A DNA stretch of 64,000 bases from Pseudomonas putida (GTDB taxonomy: Bacteria; Pseudomonadota; Gammaproteobacteria; Pseudomonadales; Pseudomonadaceae), in the NCBI RefSeq assembly GCF_001636055.1, contig NZ_CP011789.1:5394001-5458000 (forward strand), read 5' to 3'. The position numbers were made by a program, and so were the translations under genes. Numbering within the stretch: position 1 is the stretch's first letter; each line of letters starts with the position of its first letter. The notes below the pieces were generated by a model, which worked only from the letters and a program-made list of their open reading frames with translations, was not told where the DNA came from and made no database searches. Positions 1 through 12,022 of the stretch are shown in pieces.

Positions 1-2723
1 GTCGAGGTCTCAGCCATTGAAGCGAGTCAGATGCGCAAGCTCCTGCAAGGCAGGATGATCAACGCGTATTCCAAGACAGACCGGACGTTGCTGCTCAATT
101 GGGGCGAAACCTGCCTGGGACGCAATGTGGTCGAGCACTTCGAAAGCGTCGAAATGAACGACTTCGGTCACACAGATTACTGGGAGCGACTCCCCCAGGT
201 GTTGACCGAAACACGCTTCAAAGCAATTACGCCGAACGCTCCTGAGCCACCCCTCGTTCATGCTGATGCTTTCCCGCCAACCCAGGCGCCCGAAAAACCC
301 ACCGAAGAACCCTACATGACTCTCGAACTGAACAGCCCCCGCGAGGTTTACCAGCAAATCAACGATGAGTTGGCCCTCATTATCGGGGAGCTGAGGCACT
401 CTTCGGACGACGAAGCCTTGAACCTGGCCAGGAAGGAAGCGCTGCGGCGGCTCACCGAACATCGTACCGCGCTGTTCGATCGGTTGGCGGAACTGGAGAA
501 GAACGCCGAGTGGAACACCTTCACCATCGCCTTCTATGGTGAAACCGGGGCAGGCAAGTCGACACTCATCGAGACGTTGCGGATTCTGCTGCAGGAGCCA
601 GGCAAGCGGGCGAGCCAGGAGGCCTTCCGCAAGCTGCACGAACAGTACGAACTGACTGAAGAAAACCTCCAGCGCTTGCAACAAAGCATTGAGGAGACCG
701 AAGCGCGACTTGATGAACTCACGCGGCAGTTGACCGCCGCAGTGCAGCAGTACGAGCAACCCTACCAGCAGGCTCGCGAAGCGTTGGATCGGGCCAATGC
801 CCAGTCCAGCGAGCTGACACAGAGGTTGGACAACACGCTCCAGCAACACGAGCACGCACACAAAGATGCTCTAGCTGCCGTTACCCGTTTGCACAGCCTT
901 CTCGCCGAACGTAAAAGCACGGCTTCGCTCTGGCAGAGGCTGCTGAACCTGTTCAGAAAAATGCCGGAAGAACTACAGCTCAACGATGCCACTGCCCGGT
1001 TGGCCACCGCCACGGCAGCACGCGAAAGCGCTGCGGTGACACTGGAAACCGAACGGCAGAAAGCCGAGCACGCCCGCACTGAACTCGAGCAGAAGTTAGC
1101 CGAAGTCACCCGTGCACGCGACGATGCTTGTACGGCGCTTACCGCTCAACAGGCAGCGACTACTGAGCAGCAACGGACGCTCGTACAACAGCGCCTGGAA
1201 GTTGAAACTCAGTTGGTGCAACTGGTGACCGAGCTGAAGGTCCATGCCGACGGGCAGATCATCGGTGACGGTAGTGCCGACTTCACGCGCAAAACACAGC
1301 GTTATGACCTCGAACTGGACGGCCACCCCTTCGCCTTGCTGGATGTACCGGGTATCGAAGGCAAGGAAGGGTTGGTAGTGGAGGAAATCGAGCGCGCCGT
1401 ACAAATTGCTCACGCCGTATTCTACGTCACCAACCAGGCAGCACCTCCGCAGACGGGCGATGGGCAGAACTTGGGCACACTGGAGAAGATCAAGAAGCAT
1501 CTCTCTGCACAAACCGAAGTCTGGACAATCTTCAACAAGAAGATCACCAGCCCCAAGAACTCCCTGAACGGCCGACCACTGGTTTCCGAAGACGAAAACA
1601 CGAGTCTTGCTGGCTTGGATCAGAAGATGGCCGACCAGCTTGGCAAACACTACCGGGAGGTGTTCGCGCTGACCGCATTGCCAGCATTCCTTGCCTCGAC
1701 CCATCACTTCGCGCCGGGTTCATCGAACGCCAATCGTCGGGCCAAGGTGCTCGCGGACTTTGGTGCCGACGAACTCCTGGAGAAGTCTCGCCTGCGAGGC
1801 TTCCTGCAGTTGCTCGACGAGAAATTGATCCGTGACGGCCAGTCCAAGATCATTCGGGCCAACTTCAATAAGGCTAATGAAGCACTCACCGACACCACCG
1901 GCACGCTCTCAGGTGTTCAACAAACGCTTTCGGCGCTGGCGGCCAAGCTCAACGAAGAAGAGCAAAGCGCCAAGAGTCAGTTGAACAGCAGCTTCAGTGC
2001 GCTGAAGAAGCGCCTTGAATCATCAGGCGAGACCTTGATCCACAGCTTCGCCAGCAAGGTGCGAAACAGCGTCTATGCGAAGATCGAAGGAGACATCAGC
2101 AACGATGCCTTCAAGGCAGCCCTGAGCGAACAGCTTGAGGAACAGCAACACGCGTTGGGCAAGCAGTTACCCAAGGTCATCAACGTTGAAGTGAGCACCT
2201 TCCAGAAGGCTGCCGAAGATATTCTCAAGCGATTCGAAAAGCATGCTCAGGAACTGACCGCGAGCTATGGAAAGCTCGGCAGCATGAAGTTCAATCAGCC
2301 GTTCAAACTCAATATCAAAATCGACAATGGCATCAAGGTTGCCGGACTGATCGCCAGCCTTCTGGGAATCGCAGCAGCCCCCTTCACCGGCGGTGCCAGC
2401 CTGTGGTTCGTGGGGGCTTCGGTACTGACCGCTTTGATCTCGGTTGGCAAAGCGATCTGGGGCGCATTCGATTCCGACTTCAAGAAATCTCAGCAACGCC
2501 AGGCAACCGATAAAAACCTGCTCAGCGCTACCGAACAACTGCGCAGTGCGCTACGTGAAAATCTGGAAAGCGCACTGAACGAAATGCAGAAGACGATCGA
2601 GCAACTTGATCGGGCGCTGGAAGCGCCTGCCAAGCAAGCTTCCAGCCAGGTTGAAACGCTGGCGCGCTCCACCAAACGCCTGAAAGTGCTCTCCCGCCAA
2701 ATCGAAATCGCAGGAAAACTGTA

Positions 2724-2724
<1 letters not shown>
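1..2724 (+). CDS. leoBC: LeoBC-like dynamin-family GTPase of an Eleos-type defence module (5' end outside window)
   Basis: The frame is open from base 1 without a stop, so the N-terminus lies outside the window. The first in-frame ATG is at 31, and 897 residues are counted from there. Residues 8-65 (INAYSKTDR, FGHTDYW) resemble the C-terminal end of DUF726-type alpha/beta hydrolases, and an ATG at 316 (MTLELNSP) marks where the dynamin part begins. The P-loop GETGAGKST is at residues 170-178. A long Gln/Glu-rich coiled coil follows (about 200-410), then the switch motif DVPGIEG (about 437), FNKK as the likely G4 (about 500), and a hydrophobic Gly/Ala-rich segment (about 770-814) like the membrane paddle of bacterial dynamins. 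The stop overlaps the leoA start, so the two are translationally coupled. In known Eleos systems LeoBC works with LeoA against phage; reading the N-terminal part as a fused LeoC-like hydrolase is my inference. Confidence 0.8.
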
Positions 2725-4735
<2,011 letters not shown>

Positions 4736-4944
4736 GTTATCGCTTCGCTGCCCTGCGCAGTGGTCAAATCTGCCAGGACATATTCAACGCCCTCGGTAGG
4801 GTCCTTGATCATGCGTGCAGCTGTGACAACACGGGCTCCGCCTGCGAGGAAGCGCTAAACCGTGGCGCGACCCAGACCCTTGGTGCCGCCGCTAATGAGG
4901 ACGCGCTTGCCAGCGAACTCTTTGGGATCTGCCTGGATGCTCAT
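4736..4944 (-). pseudogene. Truncated short-chain dehydrogenase/reductase gene
   Basis: Read leftward from the ATG at 4944, the frame gives MSIQADPKEFAGKRVLISGG followed by TKGLGRATV, the Rossmann nucleotide-binding start of an SDR enzyme (GxxxGxG form, GTKGLGR). Codon 30 is TAG (4857-4855), and beyond it the frame continues as SDR sequence (FLAGGARVVTAAR). The gene is then cut off at the IS terminal repeat, so only about 70 codons remain. Its ATG overlaps the stop of the SnoaL-like gene by four bases (ATGA), so the two were once one operon. The substrate cannot be inferred. Confidence 0.75.
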
Positions 4945-5276
4945 ACCGTGATCTGCAGGGTCTTGATGGCGTCGTTCACAAGCGTGAAGCGATAGGTGAA
5001 GCGGAGCGGACTGCCCGGAAAATCACCATGCGCGGGACCTTCGACGATAACATCCCCACCTTCTTCCCGAACAGTATCGGGCACGAAGATGGCCTTCACC
5101 GGGATCACTTCCTCTTCGAACAGTTGCCGGATTGCCGGTTGCCCCTCGAAATGCTTGCCGTTGTCGATTAAGACGGCGTCGCGCAGGAAGGGCTTCATCA
5201 TGCCGTCGATATCGAGATGGGCGTTTGCCTCGACATAGTCGGCGATTGGCTTGGGTAGGTTCATTGACATGTTCAT
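4941..5276 (-). CDS. NTF2/SnoaL-like fold protein
   Basis: This 111-residue protein has the layout of the NTF2/SnoaL superfamily: an N-terminal helix region (IADYVEANAHLDIDGMMKPF), then DAVLIDNGKHFEGQPAIRQL, then a beta-rich half ending in RFTYRFTLVNDAIKTLQITV. Such proteins are small hydrolases, isomerases or binding proteins, often next to SDR enzymes. The start is supported by an AAGGAGAT Shine-Dalgarno sequence just upstream. It overlaps the broken SDR gene, its former partner, and faces the dead LysR gene across about 90 bases. The reading frame is intact, but with its partner broken its present function is uncertain. Confidence 0.7.
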   Translation of the reverse strand: MNMSMNLPKPIADYVEANAHLDIDGMMKPFLRDAVLIDNGKHFEGQPAIRQLFEEEVIPVKAIFVPDTVREEGGDVIVEGPAHGDFPGSPLRFTYRFTLVNDAIKTLQITV

Positions 5277-5366
5277 CTCCTTGATCGTGATGAGGCTAAG
5301 TTAGCAATAGCCTTTTCTCCTGATAAGCCAGATAAACCGGCATTACGTATTACGGAAATCGGGACA
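5277..5366. promoter_or_regulatory. Intergenic region between divergent SnoaL-like gene and LysR remnant
   Basis: These 90 bases separate the leftward SnoaL-like/SDR pair from the rightward LysR remnant. This arrangement usually holds a LysR-controlled divergent promoter. The only ribosome-binding site seen is that of the SnoaL-like gene; no operator is clear enough to call. Confidence 0.4.
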
Positions 5367-5850
5367 ATGGCTCGCCATTCGCTAATCGAACTTTAAGCAG
5401 TTATCGCCATCGTTCGGTGTGGCTCGTTTCGAGCGGCGGCGCTTGATCTCGGCATGTCGACTACCACCATCAGCAATGCGGTCGGCAAACTCGAGCGAGG
5501 TAGTGGCGACAGGCTTCGATCTGGGAGTTCGCAGCGCGGATCTGGTGCCCAGTGACGCGATTGCCATACCCTTGGGCAAGATGCGCCCCATGGCGGTTGC
5601 CGCATCCCCCTCCTTTTTGGAAGACAGGGCTGTCACCACGTGCCGCAGGACCTGCTCTCGTGCCCCTGCCTTCGCGGGCGACTTCCCAATGGCGGATTGT
5701 TCCGGTGACGATTCGAGAAGGACGGTGAAGAAGTGCAACTCGACGTCGAGGGGCTAATCACCCTCGACGAGGTCTCCTTGACCCGGATCGCGGTGATAAA
5801 CGGCGTGGGAATCTGCCTGACCAGCCTGCGCTTGGCCAAGCTCGTGTCTT
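5367..5850 (+). pseudogene. Degenerate LysR-family regulator
   Basis: From the ATG at 5367 the frame reads MARHSLIEL, a TAA, then [19 protein letters not shown] and [13 protein letters not shown], which is a LysR winged-helix domain. About 100 codons are then missing. A second frame resumes with [20 protein letters not shown], and a third with FEKDGEEVQLDVEGLITLDE and RIAVINGVGICL, matching the effector domain of LysR proteins of the PA14/SDR-controlling type. One nonsense codon, an internal deletion and at least two frameshifts leave no product. It probably once controlled the divergent SnoaL-like/SDR pair. The 145 bases to the next gene hold nothing I can identify. Confidence 0.75.
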
Positions 5851-5995
5851 AAATCTGACACACTCTGGAAGCTCAATACATCATGTGTCTCACGCCATTA
5901 GCAGCTTAGGTTACTCGCACGCGACTCATACTTACCCGAGTGGTTGAAGTGAAGCGTGCAGATCAGTACTAATTACACCCCGCTCAACATGAACT

Positions 5996-6283
5996 TCATT
6001 CCTGATAGGCGGTGAGCGTCATAACTGACGCCTCTTGACGAAGTGGAATCAACGCCTGATACATCGCAGACGCATTCCAGTTATTCAGAGCTTCAATATC
6101 TGGAAACTTAATCACTACAACGCCTTCCTCTGAACACCCGCCCGCCAAGTCGCGCACCTTTTCCCCACGGAAGACGATCATTCCACCAAACGCATCTATA
6201 GTGGCTGGAACTTGGGCGCGATATGCTTCCCATTTCCTTTCGTCTTTTACTGAAAAATGACCGACAACATATGCGCAACCCAT
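5996..6283 (-). CDS. DUF1330 family protein
   Basis: This 95-residue protein has the DUF1330 pattern of a ferredoxin-like dimeric alpha/beta-barrel fold: YVVGHFSVKDERKWEAYRAQ, then FGGMIVFRGEK, then VVVIKFPDIEALNNWNAS. The last stretch matches the usual (V)IEFPSxExAxxWYxS region, with Asn-Trp-Asn in place of the common Trp-Tyr. No function is established for the family. It is a lone leftward gene within the IS-bounded module. The 182 bases to the LysR gene on its right show no gene. Confidence 0.75.
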   Translation of the reverse strand: MGCAYVVGHFSVKDERKWEAYRAQVPATIDAFGGMIVFRGEKVRDLAGGCSEEGVVVIKFPDIEALNNWNASAMYQALIPLRQEASVMTLTAYQE

Positions 6284-6465
6284 TGCAGCTACACCCCGTA
6301 GTAAAATTAACTAGCTTCAAGCAGAGAGTATATCGGTATCAAACTGTCGCGATCCCAGGGCGCCCACGTGATGGCTTTCACGCGTCGGAATCAAAGCGGC
6401 AAAGGCCATCGGTCTGGAGGCATCTTCGCCGTCCTGTTCACGAATCCGGATCACAGGGCTATTAC

Positions 6466-7392
6466 CTACTCAGGTGTGAGATAGATGCCGAACGACGATT
6501 CGGTGATAGCACTGCGCAGGAATTCGACAAAGGCGCTAACGCGTTTTGGACGGAAGCGTCCTTGCGGAAACGCAATGCACAACCGCAGGTTTTCCGGTCG
6601 CCAGCGCGGACACTGGACGATCAGGCTGCCCTGTCGCAAATGCTCCGCAATCAGCCAGCGCGGTAGCAGCGAATAGCCGATGCCACGGGTGGTCGCTTGC
6701 AGTGCCGCGAACAGGTTGTCGGTCGCGAAGGCCGCAACCGGCTTGACTTTGCGTGCCTCTTCGCCGGGGCTGGTCAAGGTAAACTCTCGCCCATCATAAG
6801 ACGACAGCAACACCGCCGGAAGGCTGTCCAGCTCAGCCGGACCGGTACATGGATCCTCAAGCCCGCCTAGGCCAGGCACTGATACCACCAGCCTTTCGAC
6901 GCTCCCCAGCGTACGCATGACCAGAGACTCGTTCCGTACTGGCCCGACCCGTATCCACAGATCAAAGCCCCCAGTCGCCAGATCGCACGGGTCGTCGCAT
7001 ACACGCCAGTCAAGCCGAACGCGCGGATGTAGGCGCAGGAAGTCACAGGCAATATCCGCGAACAGCGACTGCCCCAGGGCCGACGGGACCGCCAGTTTCA
7101 TGGGGCCTGACAATTCGCCCTGCTCCCCTTTCAGAGCCTCCGCACTACGCTGCCAATCGGTCAGCATGCGCCGGGCATCTTCTAGGAACATGCAGCCATC
7201 CTCGGTCAGCGAGAGCTGTTGTGTGGTGCGCATGAGCAGCCGTACGCCCAGCATGTCCTCGAGCATGCGCAACCGGCGACTGGCCGCCGGCTGGGACAAG
7301 CCCATCAGGCGCCCCGCAGCAGAGATCGACTGGGTGTCAACGATGCGCACGAAGAGTTGCATCAAGTCGTGGCGGTCCAGAGTCTTCGGCAT
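6466..7392 (-). CDS. LysR-family transcriptional regulator
   Basis: I place the start at the ATG at 7392 (MPKTLDRHDLMQLF), which has GAAGGG in front of it, rather than at the frame's first start codon 57 bases upstream. The product is 308 residues. The winged helix lies in residues 8-66 (SISAAGRLMGLSQPAASRRL, then MLEDMLGVRLLMRTTQ), followed by a full effector domain (GPMKLAVPSALGQ, GGFDLWIRVG, ATDNLFAALQATTRGIGYSL). It resembles the LysR subgroup that controls neighbouring oxidoreductase or exporter genes. It is divergent from the broken peroxiredoxin gene and the MFS exporter, its likely targets. The effector is unknown. Confidence 0.82.
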   Translation of the reverse strand: MPKTLDRHDLMQLFVRIVDTQSISAAGRLMGLSQPAASRRLRMLEDMLGVRLLMRTTQQLSLTEDGCMFLEDARRMLTDWQRSAEALKGEQGELSGPMKLAVPSALGQSLFADIACDFLRLHPRVRLDWRVCDDPCDLATGGFDLWIRVGPVRNESLVMRTLGSVERLVVSVPGLGGLEDPCTGPAELDSLPAVLLSSYDGREFTLTSPGEEARKVKPVAAFATDNLFAALQATTRGIGYSLLPRWLIAEHLRQGSLIVQCPRWRPENLRLCIAFPQGRFRPKRVSAFVEFLRSAITESSFGIYLTPE

Positions 7393-7526
7393 GGCAAACC
7401 CTTCATTCGCAATGCGCATGAACCTAATCCAGTTTGGCCCCCTACGCAACTGACTCTAGTTTGCGGCAATGTTGCTACCACGACGCCAGCCGGTCCCGAA
7501 CTTGCCAACCCAGCCAGGAGCATTCG

Positions 7527-8064
7527 ATGTCTGAACATCTTGAAGCCGTCGCACTCGATGTCACCGTCAACAGAGCAGGTCCCCATGTCACTGGCGTCCC
7601 TGCTAGCCGGCGGCCCGCTGGTGATCACCCTCTGGCGCGGCGCTTGATGTCCTTACTGCACGATTGAGCTGTAGGCGCTCGAAGAGCGTCGCGCCGCACT
7701 GGAGGACCTCGGCGCGACCCTGGTTGCGTTCTCGCCGCAGACGGTCACTCACAACCTCAAGTCCGTTCGCGATTACGGCCTGGGCTTCAACCTGCTCAGC
7801 GACGCGGGCAACGCACTGGCCGACAGGCTCGGTATCGCCTGCCGCGCGGGAGAGAACCTGACCAAGGCCGTGATCGCCCCCGCGGCGTCTGACGGTAGCA
7901 ATACAACGGCGCCACTTCTGGCGAATGCTGCTGTCGGCGCGCTATGCCATCGGTACCGGCGGCAAGATCGTGATGGCACAGGCGAACCCCGATTACGGGG
8001 CCGCCCTGAGTCGACTACGACGCTTGCGACCATCGTTTCACTTAACGTGCCCGGCAACGGCTGA
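7527..8064 (+). pseudogene. Broken peroxiredoxin (AhpC/TSA-like) gene
   Basis: There is an AGGAG and ATG at 7527, but the peroxiredoxin sequence is spread over frames. GGPLVITLWRGA is followed by TGA at 7645, then CPYCTIEL, TAG at 7672, then ALEERRAALEDLGATLVAFS, SVRDYGLGFNLLSDAGN and ADRLGIACR. A third frame carries ARYAIGTGGKIVMAQANPDY, the family's C-terminal part. The TGA sits where family members have Trp in the active-site motif W-CPYC. Two nonsense codons and at least two frameshifts make it non-functional. It is divergent from the LysR gene and directly upstream of the MFS gene. Confidence 0.75.
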
Positions 8065-8090
8065 ATTACAGACCACCAAAAGGAGCTTTC

Positions 8091-9350
8091 ATGATGGATA
8101 CAGTGAATCAACCAGACGGCGTAGCTCTATCTGCGCCCGCCGTCGGGCCCGACCAGAGCTTGGGCTGGCGCAAGCTATTGATTCTGGCGGCGGGGGCGTT
8201 CGCTGTGGGCACCTCCGAATTTCTGATGATGGGAACGCTGCCCGCCGTTGCTGCAGACCTTGGTGTCTCAGTAGCGGCTGCCGGCCAGCTGGTTTCAGCA
8301 TTCGCGATAGGCATTGCGGTGGGAGGCCCGCTGCTGGCGGGCGCCGTGAGCCGCTATGACCGGCGAAAGGTGCTGGTCGGCGCGCTGCTGGCCTTTATGG
8401 CGGCCAATGCTGTGGGAGTCATCGCGCCTGTATACAGCCTGGCGATCGTGATGCGCTTCGTGGCGGGGGCTTTCGGCGGCCTGTTCTATGGGATCGCCTT
8501 TTCCACCGCGGCCACGACAGCGGCGCCGAACCGCCAAGGCGCGGCGATGGCGATTGTGATGGGCGGGGTCACGATGGCCACCGTACTGGGCACGCCGCTG
8601 GGCGCTTGGATTGGCCAACACTTGGGTTGGCGCACGCCATACGGCCTCATCTCGGCTCTGACATTCGGAGTCGCCGCCGCGGTCCACTTGCTGTTACCGC
8701 GCATTCCCGGACAGGCCAATTTAGGTTCGGGAGTCAAGGGCGCTATCGACGGGATCCGCTCGCTGTTCTCGGTATTCGACAACCGCCCTCTAACGCTTCT
8801 GTACCTGGCGATCATCCTTGTAAACACTGGCTGGTTCGCCTTATACACTTATATAGCGCCATTTTGGACCGAAGTTAGCGGTGTATCCGCCGCCACGGTG
8901 CCGACCGCGCTGCTCGCATATGGCATCTTTTCCGCTATCGGCGGGGCAGCGGGTGGCAAACTCGCGAACGGTCATGCGACCACTACCATGCTGGGATCGG
9001 TAGGGGCGCAAGCTATCCTGCTTGGTGCGATGATGTTCAGCACGACCGCTACGGTGTCGCTCGTGATCGCCATGCTGTGGGGCTTCGCAGCATGGGTGTT
9101 CGTCACGGCCGTACAAGTGCGCGTGGTTGCACTCGCTAGGGCGCAGTCCGATGTCGCCTCGTCGGTCGCAGTCTCCGCCTTCAACGTCGGTAATGCGGCC
9201 GGCGCATTGGCCGGGGGCGCTGTTGTTGCCCATTACGGCCTTGTCGCAACCCCGGCTGCTGCCGCGGGATTCGTGCTTGCGGGCCTGGCGATAGCACTGT
9301 TCTCCGGGCGGCGCCCCGCGGCTGCCGAGCGCCTTGAGCAAGGTTCTTAA
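8091..9350 (+). CDS. MFS transporter, DHA1 (AraJ/YdhP-like) family
   Basis: This 419-residue protein has twelve predicted membrane segments. The first is AAGAFAVGTSEFLMMGTLPA, the GxxExxxxGxLP signature of the AraJ/YdhP/Cml sugar- and drug-efflux group. The loop motif SRYDRRKVL (motif A) follows helix 2, and the antiporter-like motif GVTMATVLGTPLGAWIGQ lies in helix 5. AAGGAG stands just before the ATG at 8091. The gene is intact, unlike its upstream peroxiredoxin neighbour, and may be the part of this module still under selection. The exported compound cannot be told from sequence. The 100 bases after it hold no gene before the IS end at 9455. Confidence 0.85.
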   Translation: MMDTVNQPDGVALSAPAVGPDQSLGWRKLLILAAGAFAVGTSEFLMMGTLPAVAADLGVSVAAAGQLVSAFAIGIAVGGPLLAGAVSRYDRRKVLVGALLAFMAANAVGVIAPVYSLAIVMRFVAGAFGGLFYGIAFSTAATTAAPNRQGAAMAIVMGGVTMATVLGTPLGAWIGQHLGWRTPYGLISALTFGVAAAVHLLLPRIPGQANLGSGVKGAIDGIRSLFSVFDNRPLTLLYLAIILVNTGWFALYTYIAPFWTEVSGVSAATVPTALLAYGIFSAIGGAAGGKLANGHATTTMLGSVGAQAILLGAMMFSTTATVSLVIAMLWGFAAWVFVTAVQVRVVALARAQSDVASSVAVSAFNVGNAAGALAGGAVVAHYGLVATPAAAAGFVLAGLAIALFSGRRPAAAERLEQGS

Positions 9351-9454
9351 AGCACCGCTGCGAAATTGAGTCGGGCACGGTCCTTCTGCTGGCCTCAGGA
9401 TCCAAGCTTGGATGCCCCGGTGTGGTGTTTGACCATTTCTCGATGGCAACACCT

Positions 9455-9744
<290 letters not shown>

Positions 9745-9792
9745 TCACCGTCACTACGCAACGATCGGTGAAGTTCACAAGATCCAGTCCCG

Positions 9793-9895
9793 GCAGCCAG
9801 GGGCTGGATTGGCACGGCAGTTGGCCATCAGCACTTGGCCGAGTTCAAGACGTGGCTGGAAGACTGAATGTCCGCGCGCGCCGACACAGAATGCC
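9793..9895 (+). repeat. Imperfect direct repeat A flanking the GMC oxidoreductase gene
   Basis: About 100 bases here match 11672-11774 in the same orientation at roughly three positions in four, including gccgacacag near the end. One frame of each copy ends alike (HLAEFKTWLED and NLAELKPWLYD, each followed by TGA). Both may therefore be the tail of the same lost gene. No other gene is seen in 9743-9944. Confidence 0.55.
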
Positions 9896-9944
9896 AACAG
9901 CGCACGCCCCCCGTCCCCTCGAAAGCTGCGTATCAGCAGACCCC

Positions 9945-11498
9945 TTACAACACCGCTCGACTGCCCATCAAAAGGTCCGCCCCGCGCTCTCCAATCACCA
10001 CACAAGCCGCCATCGTATTCCCCACGGTGATCCGCGGCATCACCGAAGCATCCACCACTCGCAACCCGCTCACCCCGTAAACCCTCAACGCGCGATCCAC
10101 CACCGCCCTCTCATCCCGGCCCATCTTCGCCGTCCCGCACTGGTGCCAGAAACTCACCGCCGAGTTGCGCAAGAATCGCTCCATTCCCTGCTTATCCCGC
10201 GGTCCAGGTACGACCTCTCCGCTCACCAACCCGGCAAACGCACGGTGGTTCCCCAACTCCCTGCACAACTCGACCGAAGCCAACGCGGCGGCCATGTCCT
10301 CCGGCGCACTCAAGGTGTTCGGCTCGATCAGCATCCTGTCCAGCACACCAGCGCCCGAAAGCCGCAACTGCCCGCGGCTGACGGGCCTGGCCAAGCCGGC
10401 GAACATCGTCCACCCCTGCGCGGGCGCAGCGATGCCGACCTCGGGGGGTGAAGGTACGGCGAATTCCAGTTGGCAGTGCAGCAAGTCCGGTGCGTCCAGG
10501 CGGGCGTCGCTCTTCCAGTACAGGGTCGCCTCGCAACCTCCGCCGCCGACTGGCTGCGGCTGCGAGTACGCCCAGGTGCAGCCGAAGGCGACGTGGTCCT
10601 GGTGGTTCTGCCCCACGCCTGGCAATGGGTTGAGCAACGGGATGCCGTGCGCGCGTAGCTCGTCTTCCGGGCCGATGCCGGACTGCATCAACACCTTGGG
10701 GGTGTTCACCGCGCCCATCGACAGGATCACTTCACCCGTCACGTAGAAACGCTGCAGTTGGCCTTCGACCACGACCTCGACACCTATCGCCTTACGGCCA
10801 TCGAACAACACGCGAGCCACCAGCGCCTGCGTGAGGATGTGCAGGTTCGGGTTGTGCAGCCGTGGCACGATATAAGCGTCGTACACCGAGTCACGCTTGC
10901 CTTCCTTGATGCGCAGGTCAGCGATGGCGACGCCGCCGGGGCCTTCCATCATCTCACCGTTGGGGCTGTCGAAACGGGGGATGCCCAGTTGGCTGGCGGC
11001 CTCCAGGGTGGCCAAGGCGAGGGGCTGGGGCGCGCGAGGTTGAGCGACGTGCACGGGGCCGGTCGAGCCGCGACGCAGGCCGTCGGGCTGGCCTTGCCAG
11101 CTTTCGATGCGGCGGTAGTAGCCGAGCACCGATTCGTAGCCCCAGCCGGAGTCGCCGCTTTCCTCGGCGAAGTGGTCCCAGTCAGTGCGGTGTCCGCGCG
11201 CCCACACCATCACGTTGATGCTGGAGCCGCCCCCGAGCCCCTTGCCCATGTTCAACCCCATGCGGCGGCCGTTCAAGGCGGGGTTGGGTTGGGCCTCGAA
11301 CCCCCAGTCGCGCTCGGAACCGAGGTTCGCCGGCCATTGCGCGGGGTCGGTGACCTGCGGGCCGGTGTAGGCACTGCCGGCTTCGATTAGCAGGACCCGG
11401 GCGCCGGGCTGGTCGGCAAGGCGGGCGGCGACCACGCACCCCGAGGTGCCGGCGCCACAGACGATGAAATCGTAAGTGTGATCAGTCAGTTGCTGCAT
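9945..11498 (-). CDS. GMC-family FAD-dependent oxidoreductase (choline dehydrogenase-like)
   Basis: This 517-residue enzyme belongs to the glucose-methanol-choline family. The FAD-binding Rossmann motif GAGTSGC is at residues 15-21, with the adenine-ribose Glu in LLIEAGS. The first family signature GKGLGGGSSINVMVWARG is near residue 86, and the second lies in GAVNTPKVLMQSGIGP. The C-terminal active site has the conserved His in FWHQCGTAKMG and Asn in TVGNTMAACV. Members oxidise alcohols with FAD. The substrate is not evident, since there is no betaine gene or transporter beside it. It is a single leftward gene flanked by the imperfect direct repeats, with the CAG tract about 125 bases upstream of its start. 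Confidence 0.87.
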   Translation of the reverse strand: MQQLTDHTYDFIVCGAGTSGCVVAARLADQPGARVLLIEAGSAYTGPQVTDPAQWPANLGSERDWGFEAQPNPALNGRRMGLNMGKGLGGGSSINVMVWARGHRTDWDHFAEESGDSGWGYESVLGYYRRIESWQGQPDGLRRGSTGPVHVAQPRAPQPLALATLEAASQLGIPRFDSPNGEMMEGPGGVAIADLRIKEGKRDSVYDAYIVPRLHNPNLHILTQALVARVLFDGRKAIGVEVVVEGQLQRFYVTGEVILSMGAVNTPKVLMQSGIGPEDELRAHGIPLLNPLPGVGQNHQDHVAFGCTWAYSQPQPVGGGGCEATLYWKSDARLDAPDLLHCQLEFAVPSPPEVGIAAPAQGWTMFAGLARPVSRGQLRLSGAGVLDRMLIEPNTLSAPEDMAAALASVELCRELGNHRAFAGLVSGEVVPGPRDKQGMERFLRNSAVSFWHQCGTAKMGRDERAVVDRALRVYGVSGLRVVDASVMPRITVGNTMAACVVIGERGADLLMGSRAVL

Positions 11499-11621
11499 GC
11501 GTTCAGTGCCTGAGTGTCAGTAGGGACCGAAGATTCTGCTGCGCAGCATGCCGCACCGGTATCGGTCGATTATCCGACCCGGCGCAGGGCGCGCCGGCAA
11601 AAAGAAAGGCACGTAGGTCAT

Positions 11622-11668
<47 letters not shown>

Positions 11669-11671
11669 TGA

Positions 11672-11774
11672 CAGCCACGGAGTGAATTGGTACAGCAGGT
11701 GGTCATCAGCAACCTGGCCGAGCTCAAGCCGTGGCTGTATGACTGAATGCTGCTCCCCTGCCGACACAGGGTGC
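11672..11774 (+). repeat. Imperfect direct repeat B flanking the GMC oxidoreductase gene
   Basis: This is the second copy of the repeat at 9793-9895 and starts five bases after the CAG tract. Shared stretches include ctggccgagctcaagccgtgg against cttggccgagttcaagacg, and gactgaatg in both. The rest of the gap, 11775-12022, contains no gene that I can recognise. Confidence 0.55.
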
Positions 11775-12022
11775 TGGCTTTGTGAATGCTCGTAGCCGAC
11801 TCAATCCAAATGCAAACAAAAGCGCTGAATATAGAAGCCCTACAGGCCACCAGCAACTGACAAGTCTGCCAGTTGCCGGCCCTGTTATTCCTCACCCAAC
11901 ATGGACCCCAAGCCTGTAGGGCGGGTAGGTCTCCTTCTTGTTTGGCCTGGCATACAACCGGCCCTCATGCGTTCGTCGTTATCCAAACCGAAACTCAGAG
12001 GTTCGCCCCTCAGGAGCACAAG

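Noticed and set aside
7645..7647. In-frame TGA beside the CPYC motif as a possible selenocysteine codon
   Set aside because: The TGA replaces the family Trp rather than the catalytic Cys. A TAG follows nine codons later and more frameshifts occur, so it is simple decay.
9351..9454. Possible extra gene between the MFS gene and the IS end
   Set aside because: No frame with a ribosome-binding site or recognisable sequence is present.
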